DNA of 12,220 nt. It comes from Parachlorella kessleri (taxonomy: Eukaryota > Chlorophyta > Trebouxiophyceae > Chlorellales > Chlorellaceae). Location of the stretch: contig BBXU01001437.1 of the NCBI GenBank assembly GCA_001598975.1, forward strand, positions 1 through 12,220, in the 5' to 3' direction. Positions 1 to 9,300 of the stretch are shown here, piece by piece; the stretch's first letter is position 1, and the number at the start of each line of letters is the position of its first letter. Both the position numbers and the translations under genes were made by a program. The notes under the pieces were generated by a model. That model saw nothing but the letters and a program-made list of their open reading frames with translations, searched no databases and was not told the DNA's origin.

Positions 1-293
1 GGGGGCGGCTGTAGGGTGTGTGTGTGTCGTGAGGGCAGGCCAAAGTAAGGATTCAGTTGTGGTGGCAGACAGCGTGAGCATCAATTGCAGTCAGGGCTGA
101 TTCCAGAGGAGGTCATCGTTGGTCATGGCCGTCACTATCAGGTGAAGTACTAAAAAGAAAACGGCAGTGCACAGTGGCCGGCGGGTGGCAGAGAACACCC
201 TGCCACAGCTCCAGCGCTGCTGTTGCAGCTTCCCCACAAATCAGGCGTGGGCGGGTCCTGCCCCGGTGACGGTGTGGGAGTTGTGTGGTGCAG

Positions 294-1876
294 GGCGGCA
301 AGGCGGCCGCGGAGACCATCCTGCAGCTACGGCAGGCTGGCGACTTCAGCAAGGCCAACACGCGGCTGTTTGAGCGCCGCTGGATGCAGCTGTTCGGCCA
401 CGACTTCAAGCTGGTAGGGCCCTGCCTGCTGTGCCTGCTTCGCATGTTTCTCAAGTTATCACACCATCATGGGTGGCCTGGGCGGACCAGCGATGCTGGC
501 TCGTGACAGCTGACGCTATTCGTGCGCCACCGGTCACTTAGCTTTGTCCAGTGAGCAGGGCTTTGAGGATCGAGGTGTGCGGTAGCCCACCATGCTGCAC
601 GACCAACCTTCCTCCAGGGATTCGACCGCATGGGGGTGCTACCAGCTAGCAAACATCTGTTCCAAAGGGGCCCTTCCCCTCACCCTGCCGCGCCCTCTTG
701 CTCCCCGGTGCAACCCCAGCAGAGCACAGGACCCATGTGCGAGCCCCCTCAGCTTCCTTTGCTGGCAATCTGCCACCAAGGGTCCCTGCCTGTTCCACAC
801 GACCGCTGCTGCTAGACAGCCTCCATGCCATGCTCTGTGCGCTTTGCAGTCCCAGAAGGGCGCCGAGCTGGTGTGGAAGTACCCCATCCTGCTGGACGCC
901 TGCGCCAACGAGGTGCAGCGCAAGGGCGACGCCATGATGAGTAAGTGGGCGGAGATCATGACCAACCTGCGGCCCAAGACCGAGTTCCTCAAGCCCCAGA
1001 TCGCCATCCCGCTGGGCTTTGCGCTGCTGCGCGAGATCTGGAACCAAAAGGTGAGGGGTGGCGGCGCGGTGGGGGCGTGTGTGTGTGTGTGTCAATTAAG
1101 CTGCCGTTTCTTCTTCTTTTATGGTGGCGGGGTGGCGGGGGTTGTGAGGTCGCGGTTTTGGTAACCTGGAGTTTAAGGGCTGGACCGCGAGGGGGAAGGG
1201 AGGGGGGGGGGGGGGTTATTAGCATTGGTGACAGGTGGTGCGAACAGGGAGCGAGAGCTGTATGAACAGGGCTGGATACAGAATGCGCCTGAGTCGTGCC
1301 TGAATTCTGAGCACTAGTTCTCTTCCCAAGATAAGCTGAGGCCCATTGTAGTTATGTTGCAGTTGCCCGTTGTATCCTCAGCCTGGGCCAGGGCGTGGGC
1401 CTCATGAAGTTGTTAGTAGGCGTGCAATGAATACTGACACTAGACTGCACTGGCTCTGGTTGTGGGGTATGGGCTTGGTGCTGCCTGGGCACCTATAGCC
1501 GCAACTGTCTCTCGAGGCGTGGTGGTTGGGACCTGTCTATGGCAGAGGCGTGGCACCATCCTCCCATGTGACTCTGGCAGGGGCTGGAAGCCACAGTTGT
1601 GACATGCGGGCTTGCATGAACGCCCCCATGCCTGTGGGCTTGTTGATCGGGGCAGACTATGGGAAAGAGGAGAGGCGGGGATCAGTCGTACTGAGGGCTG
1701 GATGTGGATCGCCTATCATTATGGGTGGCAGGTAGTGCAAATGGTGCTGACAGGGCTGGATGCAGAGTGCGCCCGAGTCTTGCCCTAAATTCTGATTGCT
1801 GCAGGTGCGGGGCCGCCCAGATCAGTATGTCCTCAGGCTGCCGGACGCTGCCAAGAAGACAAATGGCCACAAGTAG
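294..1876 (+). CDS. C-terminal part of a FAD-dependent geranylgeranyl-reductase-like oxidoreductase (5' end outside window)
   Basis: Three exons can be joined in phase 0: 294-413, 850-1050 and 1805-1876, ending in TAG and giving the last 130 residues. Introns are 414-849 (GTAGGG...GCAG) and 1051-1804 (GTGAGG...GCAG); the acceptor before 294 is GTGCAG. The first exon opens with GGKAAAETILQL, then a helical AGDFSKANTRLFERRW segment. This matches the glycine-rich end of the FAD domain followed by the 'YERRW..FG' helix seen in geranylgeranyl reductase and related FAD oxidoreductases, which reduce isoprenoid double bonds with NAD(P)H. The next exon has KYPILLDACANEV and LRPKTEFLKPQIAIPL, and the end is basic (KKTNGHK). 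The tail does not resemble the plastid chlorophyll-pathway enzyme ChlP as I recall it, so this is probably another subfamily. The FAD-binding GxGxxG motif must lie left of the window. Family assignment is moderate; exon structure is better supported. It converges with the SNARE gene. Confidence 0.62.
1216..1311 (+). repeat. Dispersed repeat, copy A
   Basis: It runs from TTATTAGCATTGGTGACAGG to GCCTGAATTCTGA. It matches 1711-1795 over its whole length, with an indel of about 11 bases in the middle. Shared words include CAGGGCTGGAT, TGCGCC and AATTCTGA. The front part also matches 10904-10985. It has no coding potential that I recognise. Confidence 0.7.
1711..1795 (+). repeat. Dispersed repeat, copy B
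   Basis: This is the second copy in the same intron and the same orientation as copy A. It contains GACAGGGCTGGATGCAGAG and TAAATTCTGA. Only the nine bases TTGCTGCAG separate it from the exon, so the branch-point region of this intron lies inside the repeat. Confidence 0.7.
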
Positions 1877-2097
1877 TGGCCAAAGGCTGGGTGGTCCAGG
1901 GGACGGAAACCCTGGACGGAGACCCCTCCGGGTCTTAGCCTGGAGGGGAGCCTGGCGTGACTTTTGGTTTGGCTGACTCTGTCAGCCCATGCCGGCGCTG
2001 CTGTCCTGCGGCTTTGTGGGGAAGCCAGCCACAGCGGCCCCTAGCGCAGCCACCGGATAGGCGGCGTGTGTGGCGTGCATGAGACCTCCGTGCACGC
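1864..2097 (+). promoter_or_regulatory. Row of perfect hairpins spanning the stop codon and proximal 3' UTR
   Basis: Six perfect inverted repeats are visible. 1864-1870/1876-1882: 7 bp, loop AAGTA, with the TAG stop at 1874-1876 partly in the loop. 1894-1901/1910-1917: 8 bp, loop of 8. 1920-1925/1930-1935: 6 bp, loop CTCC. 1971-1977/1981-1987: 7 bp, loop TCT. 2010-2014/2022-2026: 5 bp, loop of 7. 2073-2079/2091-2097: 7 bp, loop of 11. A competing 7-bp pairing exists between 1923-1929 and 1942-1948. The pairings are read directly from the sequence; any regulatory role is inference. Confidence 0.5.
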
Positions 2098-2610
2098 AGC
2101 CAACCCCTTGCCGGTTGGAGCCCTAGCCGAGGCGTACGTGGTGGTATTCGTTTGGCACCCAGCAAGTCTACAGACCTTGCAAGTTTCATTGCGCCGTGGA
2201 CTTGTTGATTACCTCTTTCCTGCTGCGATTGCTGGTGTAGGCAGGTGCAGCTGCAGATTGTTTAGCCGCAGGAAGGGCGCCCTGATGTGGGCATCACTGC
2301 AGGTTGCTGCAGCTAGGGTATTGTTATTGTGTTGCTTACGTTTTGCTGCAGCATGAGTTGGGAGTTGGTCCGGGAGCTACCTCTTCAACCTGTGCTGGTG
2401 CACCCGCCCTGTAAGGCCGGGGGGTGCCCTGCCTGTGATCCACATCTCACATGATAGCGCTCCAGGAACCTAGCGCGGCATCGTTCCGGCCAGTCACCTT
2501 TCCTGAGGTTGCCCTAGGAAGTCTGGTAACCAGGCAGGCCCGGGCCACCCTCAGTAGAGTGCAGCCTACAAATGCCTCTGACAACCTCCCACTTCTCACT
2601 AGAAAGCATG
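1877..2610. other. Convergent intergenic region / 3' UTRs
   Basis: This lies between the stop of the reductase-like gene (plus) and the stop of the SNARE gene (minus). The left part is the presumed 3' UTR of the reductase-like gene, with the hairpin row and a TGTAA at 2410. I see no TTACA (TGTAA on the minus strand) here for the SNARE gene, so its poly(A) signal is not identified. Short open frames here carry no recognisable motif. Confidence 0.6.
2410..2414 (+). promoter_or_regulatory. TGTAA polyadenylation signal, reductase-like gene
   Basis: TGTAA is the usual chlorophyte poly(A) signal. This is the first one after the TAG at 1876 and implies a 3' UTR of about 550 bases, a common length for green algal genes. 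Position and family knowledge support it; no transcript end can be seen. Confidence 0.5.
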
Positions 2611-5600
2611 TCAGCTGGACCACCAGTCGAACAGCAGCAGCCCAAGAGACGCCACCAGCAGGAACACCAGCAGGTACTTCTTCGTCCCGGAGTTGACTTT
2701 GATGGCCTTGCGCAGCTGCACGTTCCCCGCGCCGATGTTGTGCGAGGCATCCACCGCCTGCAACAACAGGCACACACTCAGGCGAAGCCTCCCAGAGCGT
2801 AGACCTTGCCGCGAGCAGTTACAGCTGTGCAACCTCTCTCCTTGCCCCACTACCTGCCGCCTGCATGGAGTTGGCCACCCACCGGGGTTGGCTATGAGCC
2901 ATCAGCCAGATGCGCAGGCGCACAGGCACAACTATGCATGCCCACCCTCGTCCCAGCTGCATGCACTGCCCACATCTGAAAGGCTGTGGGCTCTGTCACA
3001 CTCTTGCCTACTTCTGTAATTGTAGCTCAACCGCCACCATGGCAAGCAGCAGTGCAGCACTCCTAGTTAACACCCCACCCCTCCCACCCCATGCAGTGCA
3101 CTAGTGTGTGACGCCTCCCCAAAACCAGGGGCAGCGCCCCCCTTGAACCACGCCTTTCTACCACATGCTGCTTGCTTGCCTGGCAGTACAGCTTCTCTAT
3201 CTGCTCCGACTGGTGCATGATGGCCGTACTGAACATCTGGTTCAGGGTGGCGATCTCCCGCACCGTGCGCTCCGCATGCGTGACCTGCAGCGCATGTAAG
3301 GCAAGGAAGGTATCAGATTCTCTCCGCTGTATATATACAGATGCAGGCTGTCACCCAAACTGCTCTGCACTGTCGCCTGTAACTACCCGTACTCACTGCC
3401 TGCGCCCAGACCAAGCCTTGCAGGCCTCCCTCAGTCCTAGGGTAGCTCTTAAGCCAAACCGCGATGCAGCTATGCCATTGTAACTAATAGCCTGGGTCCA
3501 GGATGGAAGATGCCTCGTGGCACACCATAGGCCAGAGTGGCGACCAGGGCGACCACATAAGCTTGCATTTGCTTCTGTGCCTTGTGGTGCGTTTCTGAGA
3601 CCGCATCGTCAGAATCAGACACCCCACATGCCATGCATCAGATGCCACCTCCTGCCTCTGGAATCCATGGCTGTATGCTCCGGCTGTGTTAGCAGTTCCG
3701 CCCCTAGAGCCAGCCGGCGCAAGCCTCTGATGCAGCCCGCCACAGCAACTATCTAGAGGGATTTACTGAGGTTCAGCCATGGGTTCCACCAGCAGCCCTG
3801 CACTGGCGTCTGGAGGTACAAAACCGCTGGATCTTGTCAGGCACACCAACCTGCTCACTCATGCTGATCAGCTCCAGTTCCAGCGCCTTGTTTTCGGGGT
3901 CCAGCTGCACCTGCTGCTGCCGCTGCCCCTGCTGCAGCAGCGGGGGCGGTGTGGCGTCACCCAGCGCCGCAGCACCTGGTGGTGCTTGTAGCTGCCCGGG
4001 GAGCTTCCCCCCCGCTGAGGCTTGCTTTTGCTGCGGCTGCTGCGAGGCGAGGAGCTTGTGAAATTCCCCCATCGTCTGTGCTTTCTGCCCTGCAGCAGGC
4101 TCCTGCTCCCGCCCATTCCGTCCCTCGTGGCCCACGTCGGTCCCTGGGTGTCGTGGTGACCCAGGCTGCTGCTTCCGTTGCTGTCGCTGGATAGCTGCCA
4201 GGCTAGGAGGCAGCCGCTGGGGCTGCCGCCGCAGGCGGGCCGCTTCTTGCTGCTGCAGCTGCTGGTAGCGAAGGCTCCGCAGGCGATCAAAGGCCCCAGT
4301 CAGAGCTTTCAGGCGCTCGCTCAGTATGAGCACCTGCCAGGCCAGGATCAGGGGTGCTCGGGTCACGCGAAACAGCCACCTGGGGGTCAGGGTGTGGTTC
4401 GAATCAGATGTTTTTATGCGGAGAAGGCCAAGCCTTCACGGTCGCCAGTCCTGTGGCACTTCATCACCATGCAAAACGCTTGACATGCCAGCTTGTCACG
4501 GTCACACTTTGCCCATAAGTGCACGCTAGGGTACCACTGGCACTGGCGAGAAACACATCCAGCCGACCCAGCGCGCAAAGCCAAAGCAAGCAGTGGCCCT
4601 TGCCCACCCAACCTCCACCGATACGCAGCGCAGTGTACCCACCCACCATCCCTTGCCGGTGCGCCTGCACGTCCTCGTTGGCCCCAGCAGCCGCCGCAGA
4701 AGCGGCGGCAGCCGCTGTGCGAGCAGCTGCTGGCTGCCCAGGAGAGCCCGGCGTGGTGGGCGCCGCCGCCAGCATCTGCTGCAGCTTGTCTATGTTGGCG
4801 CTGCAGCCGCGCACGTAGGCCCCCACCTCCTCCTCGATCCTGTCCCGCTCCGTTTCCCGCAGCTTACCTGCCGGCAGGCAGACACGGCAGACGCTGGGCT
4901 GGAGTTACCAGTACTGCAGGCAGTACTGCGCCAGTGGGCATGCCCTAATGTGTGAATGCATGTGTGGCTCAAGAGGGGTGCCGGCAAGGCGGCAGGGTGC
5001 CTGGCCTGGCCTGGGCAGTGGGCTGACCAGAGGCCTAGGCATGGCTGCCCAGGGCCTGCCTGGCTGACAACAACCACGGCTCCCCACCTGTTTCTCCTAC
5101 TGGGGCCAGAGAGATTACTGTGAGGCACGGTGACCTCCAACAGAGCGCTGCAACTACAGCTTACATTATACTCGGTGGTCCACTCACAGTGTCTCTAGGA
5201 AGGTTTCACACAACATCATGCAGACTCTTCCGCCAAGCAGGTCACCTTGCTGCGCGTAGTCTCGTTGGTTCTCCTTCAGATACTGCCGCAATGCTAGGAT
5301 ATTGTTTGCCTGCACCCAGCTTGCGGTAAACAATTTGCCACAGTCTAACCAGCTTTGACAAGCTGGCTTAAGGGGCAAAGGAGTGTCTTGGAGATATGTC
5401 TGTCACCGTAGCGCTGCTCACCACTTCAACTGCAGCCCTGGTAAAGTCGGTTTTGGCTGCCAGAGAACGAAGTAGCTGCGCGGATCGCAGCTTCTTGATC
5501 TTGTCCTGCGATGCACAATTCAGAGCAATAAGTATCTGCTGGCTGCAAAGTATCTGTTATATGTTGCTCTGGGTCATCGCACCTCATCGGCACCCTGGGC

Positions 5601-5654
5601 TTTAGCTGAGCCCAGCACTGTGCCCCAATACTCTGCTGTGACGTCCACAGCCAT
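2611..5654 (-). CDS. SYP81: ER Qa-SNARE, syntaxin-18/SYP81/Ufe1 family
   Basis: Seven exons read on the minus strand: 5654-5583, 5505-5422, 5309-5246, 4867-4647, 4333-3851, 3284-3180 and 2757-2611, totalling 1176 bases and 391 residues, ending in TGA. The start MAVDVTAEYW resembles the MAVDIT N-terminus of animal syntaxin 18, and an in-frame TGA lies 51 bases upstream (5706-5708). The N-terminal helical domain includes TDFTRAAVEV, LKENQRDYAQQ and RETERDRIEEEV. GMVLILSERL at about 146-155 matches a conserved SYP81 block. Residues 107-136 form an Ala/Pro-rich linker and about 170-285 a Gln-rich linker, making it longer than plant SYP81 (about 310). The SNARE helix spans about 301-360, with the likely zero-layer Gln at 333. 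The tail anchor is about 371-386, followed by DWWSS. The family drives retrograde Golgi-to-ER fusion with the Dsl1/MAG2 tether. Intron phases are 0, 0, 1, 0, 0, 0. Confidence 0.92.
2758..3179 (-). other. GC-AG intron splitting the SNARE motif
   Basis: On the minus strand the exon ends TACTGCCAG and the intron opens GCAAGC, ending TTGTTGCAG before GCGGTGGAT. Joining here gives EKLYCQ-AVDASHNIG, which matches the plant SYP81 pattern 'FLYDQAVEATKN' residue for residue in spacing. The only nearby GT, inside CTGTAC, would break the frame of the motif. GC donors are a known minor class and normally have this CAG|GCAAG context. Confidence 0.85.
3285..3850 (-). other. Intron 5 of the SNARE gene, weak donor
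   Basis: The donor is CAG|GTTGGT and the acceptor CTGCAG|GTC. A stronger-looking donor, ATGA|GTGAGC, lies 8 bases upstream in the transcript but breaks the reading frame. The chosen join gives SMSEQ-VTHAERTV, which keeps SNARE heptad spacing against family members. The intron is 566 bases. I see no gene inside it. Confidence 0.75.
4334..4646 (-). other. Intron 4 of the SNARE gene
   Basis: The donor is ATG|GTGGGT and the acceptor GGCAG|GTG. The join gives AHRQGM-VLILSERL, which lines up with the conserved family block. The plus-strand text GGTTCGAATC here looks like a tRNA T-loop but has no matching stem. The intron is 313 bases, otherwise featureless. Confidence 0.75.
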
Positions 5655-6342
5655 GCCCACTATCCTAGGTAGCAGTTGATGCAGCAGGAGCGATTGGAGA
5701 AGTGATCAACTAGTGACAGTCATTTTGTGAGCACTACAGCTCCAGGCGTACGGCCTGTGGGAGACCCATCGAAGCTGTCATTCACACTGCCGATAAGCTT
5801 TGCTGTGTAAGGACCTTGGACCAGTACATTTTCTATATTGGTATCATAAAGGGCCAGTGTCGGGCAGGTCGTGTCAACTATGACATGTGACCTCCGACTG
5901 GCCAGTCTCCATGACCTTGTTCGCGGTGAGGCGCTTAGAAGGTGTCCGGGTCACAGTGATGCCAGCTAGCACCTTTCCAAGGCTAGCAACAGCGAGAGGT
6001 GGATCACTTCTTGGCTGGTGAGGAGGTTCCTTCCGTCCGTACGGCTACTCGTGGCGAGGCGTTCGTGCATTTGCACCTCCTAGCCAGGGCAAGGGACGGC
6101 CACTGAGTAAGCTGCCTTGCTGCCCCTTAGTGGAGGGACACCTGCTTGCCACTTGGCAGTGAAATATGCCAGCATATGCTTCCTGGTCTGGCGGTGGCCT
6201 CTCACCAAGTGAGCTGGCCTGCCTTTCTGCGGCCCTCTGCTCAGCCCAAGCTGGCAAGTGACCCTTGGAGCTGGGGCTGCCCTCCCTGCCTTGTAGGCCG
6301 AGCATCTTCAGATTCTTACCATAGTAAGGCGGTTACCAGAGG
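5655..6342. promoter_or_regulatory. Divergent promoter region between the SNARE and F-box/LRR genes
   Basis: These 688 bases separate two head-to-head start codons and must hold both 5' UTRs and promoters. An AT-rich stretch at about 5828-5850 (TTTCTATATTGGTATCATAA) is the most TATA-like site, but its distance from either start is too large to assign it. The frame of the F-box/LRR start has a TAA at 6325-6327. Open frames inside the region are low-complexity and match no family I know. Confidence 0.5.
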
Positions 6343-9300
6343 ATGGGTCCTGCTAGAAGAGACGCCCAGTCAGCCTGCAGTAGCCAGTGGCACAGCCCTG
6401 GTGACTGGTTCAGCAGCGTGCTCGACCAGCTGGCGCCAGCAGACGTGGCAGCCTGCCGCCTCGTCACCAGGGCGTGGCAGGCGCAAGTGCGGCTCTCTCT
6501 GTGCAGCCTGTGTGTGGGCTGCGACGCCACCCGCAAACCGGGGGCCGCAGGCCGCGCCCTGGCGCAGTTTCCACACCTGCTGTCCCTGCAGCTCATGCTC
6601 ACAAACACTTGCAGTATTAGCGACATGGCATTGGCGGGCTTGCTGCCGGGCCGCCCGCCATGGCCCTTGCAAAGCCTGGCCCTGGAATACCCTGACAGGG
6701 ATCGTGGCCTGTTGCGCGGGCTGTGCGACGCGACGCTGCGTACGCTGGGCGGTAGCCTGCCCGCCCTGACACGCCTGTCCTTGACAGGGTTTAATGCTGT
6801 CTACATGAGCAGCAGCGGCTGGCAGCATTTTGGCAAGCTGGCTTCACTAGAGCTGGAAGACTTCAGCCTGGGGCATCTTGGCAGCATCCATGATGGCGGG
6901 CAGCAGGGCAGCGGCGGCGACAGCAGCAGCTCACTGGGGCCGCAAGGTGCCCAAGCCGGGGGGGTCCGTATTTCAGCCATCATGCGGGCCTTGCAGCCCC
7001 TGGCCCCCAGCTTACGGCGGTTGGTGCTGGCGGGACGGAATGGTGTGTGTGGCAACGATGGCAGGGGGATTGCGCTGACCGACAAAGCGCTGCTGCTGGT
7101 AGGGATTTCGCAGCTGGCGCTGCTGGACACGCTGGTGGTAGAGGGGGACTTGTGTATGCCGCCTGGAGTGTGGGCGGAGGTGGTGGCCCTGCCGCGGCTG
7201 CAGAGGCTGTCATTCTGCAGGTAGGATTGGGGTTGGGGGTTGTCTATCTAACATGATAGTTGCTACTGACGCAGCTGGCATTCACCAAACTGCTGTCTGG
7301 CCTCTTGCTGTCACGTGCATTCCGTTGGAAGTACTTGTGTGCTCGTGTCCCTGCTGATCAGTGGTCGGCGGTTTGTGTGGTGTGCCAGCATGTGTAGGTA
7401 AGGGTTGCGTGCTACTGGGCACGCTGTGCAGGCCACATCTTGCCCAGCACATTGAGCTGCGCTGGCAGCATTCGGTCGGCATATGTTGCGTTGAAGGCTG
7501 GGCTATGTTGAGGCTAGCACAGATGCCACAACTGCTGGAGCTCAGCCTGCTTACCATCCCATCGTGGCTCACGGTTGATGTGTGCTCCCTAGTTGCCAGG
7601 TATCAACGTAGCATGCTTGGTGGTTATGGCGGGTGGCTGCTAGCATGCAGGTCTGCTTGGGCAGGCTTGGAAAGGCGTGGCGAAGCCCTCACCGACCGCT
7701 CTTTAGCACACTTGGCAGACAGCGCGCCCCAGCTGCAGTTGGTGGCACTTGGGGGCCACTTGCACATCAGCGATGCGGGGATCGGCCACATAGCCAGGTT
7801 GACCAACCTGCGAGAGCTCGACTTGAGGTGAGCCCAAGCCTGGTCGTTGTCTTTAGAGCACATGCTATCCGGTCTGCACAGGGCCTGCAAACTCATTTTG
7901 AGGTGAACCTCGTATCGTACCTGCAGCAGGCATCCTTGCAGCTGAGCAGCCTAGGTGCGGTTTGGCCAACCTACCATCCATCGTCCACTTGCAGAGGGCT
8001 CATGCTGGCACGCAACCAGCAGGCACTCCGCCACCCGCAGTGAGTCGGCCTGTGGTATTGTGCCTGCGCAGGATGGACGTGCCAGCGAGGCAGCAGCAGC
8101 ATGGCGTGACTGATGAGGGCCTGGGGCAGCTGTCTGGCCTGAGAAGCTTACAGGCCCTGAGGCTGTATGGCTGCCCCCTGGGCAAGCATGGCTGCGGGGC
8201 GGTAGCAACGCTGCTTGGGCTGACGCGGCTGCAGCTGCGGGCGTGTGAGGACCTTGATGACCATGCCCTGCACAGGTAGGTCGGTCGGTCGGTTGGTTTG
8301 ACACCCCCCCCCCCCCCCGGTGTGAGCAGGGCCCCGGCAAAACAGCATATGCTAGCCCCTGGATGGTTTCGTAATCCCCTGTCATAGCTGGGGCTTATGC
8401 TTTGTTTGCGCACTGTGTTGACTGTGGATACCGGGCAGCCCTGTGCTTGCTATGTAACTCCCTGCCAGCGGGGCGGGGTTGGCGGGGTGGGCGTCTGCCA
8501 GGAGGAGGCGCCACCTCACTGCAACGGTGACTGTGGCGGGCGTGCTGTGCCTGCTGCCGCAGGCTGAGCACGCTGCGGGGGCTCGCGTCCCTCACCCTAG
8601 CGGACTGCCCCCGCATGTCCGACATCGGTCTCTCGTTCATGCTCAAGCACGTCACCAGGTGTGTGCAGCAAGGCCCAGCTGGGAGGCACACTATGTGGTC
8701 CGTGGGATCTGCCTTGGCGGTCCGTAGGGATCTACCTTGGTGGGCCGAGGCGATGCAAGCAGTCTGACTAGGTACAGCACTGGACAAGGGCTGGTACCTC
8801 TGGGGTTCCTGTTCAGCGGTGGAGAGTGGGCCCCGTGGGCCCTGCCTTATTAGCCTGAAAGCTGCGGGAGTTTTTTTGAGTAACCTGCGGCGAGGGCACA
8901 CACACGACAATGCCGGCAAAACCGGGCAGCCGTGCGCTGGGCCCTTGCGACCGAATCAGCGGGGCCTTGTTCGTTCGTTGCCCCTGCCCTATACCAACCT
9001 TGCTGCCCGTGGAGCGTCTCGTGCCATGAGCAAAAGTGCTGGAAATGTCTGTGCCCACAGGCTAACCCTGCTGGATCTGTCTGGCAACCCCAAGAACCTG
9101 ACCGACGTGGGCCTGGCCAGCATCCAGAGGGCAAGGAATCTGGTCCACCTGTCCCTGACACACTGCCAGGGCCTTACGGAGCCGGGGCTGGCACCAGTGC
9201 TGGGGGCATTGCAGGTGGGAGCGCTGGTGGGATGCTGTGATCGGCTTCCCCAGGGTGCTATGGGCTGCCTGGGACATGGGAACCTTCCCCGTGATCCCCT

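Larger units (their letters stand above)
1051..1804 (+). other. Repeat-bearing intron of the reductase-like gene
   Basis: This is a 754-base phase-0 intron between AACCAAAAG and GTGCGGGGC. It holds a (GT)8 run at 1077-1092, a run of 14 G at 1202-1215, and two diverged copies of a dispersed repeat (1216-1311 and 1711-1795). The second copy stops only 9 bases before the 3' splice site. Open frames reaching into it are read-through from the upstream exon and show no recognisable protein. Confidence 0.7.

Noticed and set aside
1..293. Search for a further upstream exon of the reductase-like gene
   Set aside because: The stretch has a (GT)6 run at 16-27 and no phase-compatible coding block with family motifs. 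It reads as intron ending in GTGCAG.
592..1164. 190-residue plus-strand open frame taken as one gene
   Set aside because: Only 850-1050 is coding. The parts before and after are intron read-through with low-complexity composition, and good splice sites bound the exon.
1864..1987. Hairpins considered as a SECIS element for a selenoprotein
   Set aside because: The stop is TAG, not TGA, the stems are short separate hairpins, and I see no SECIS core with the required non-canonical pairs.
4396..4405. GGTTCGAATC resembling a tRNA T-loop / B box
   Set aside because: The flanks do not form a T-stem, and no acceptor stem, D-arm or anticodon arm fits around it. It lies in an intron of the SNARE gene.
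6146..6769. 207-residue plus-strand open frame overlapping the F-box exon
   Set aside because: It is out of frame with the F-box/LRR reading and Cys/Trp/Ala/Ser-rich in the way shadow frames of GC-rich genes are.
7513..7599. Alternative start of F-box/LRR exon 2 at 7513 or 7523
   Set aside because: The acceptor at 7512 (TTGAG) is weak and the one at 7522 is out of phase. The acceptor at 7431 (GTGCAG) is canonical, in phase, and adds LRR-like sequence.
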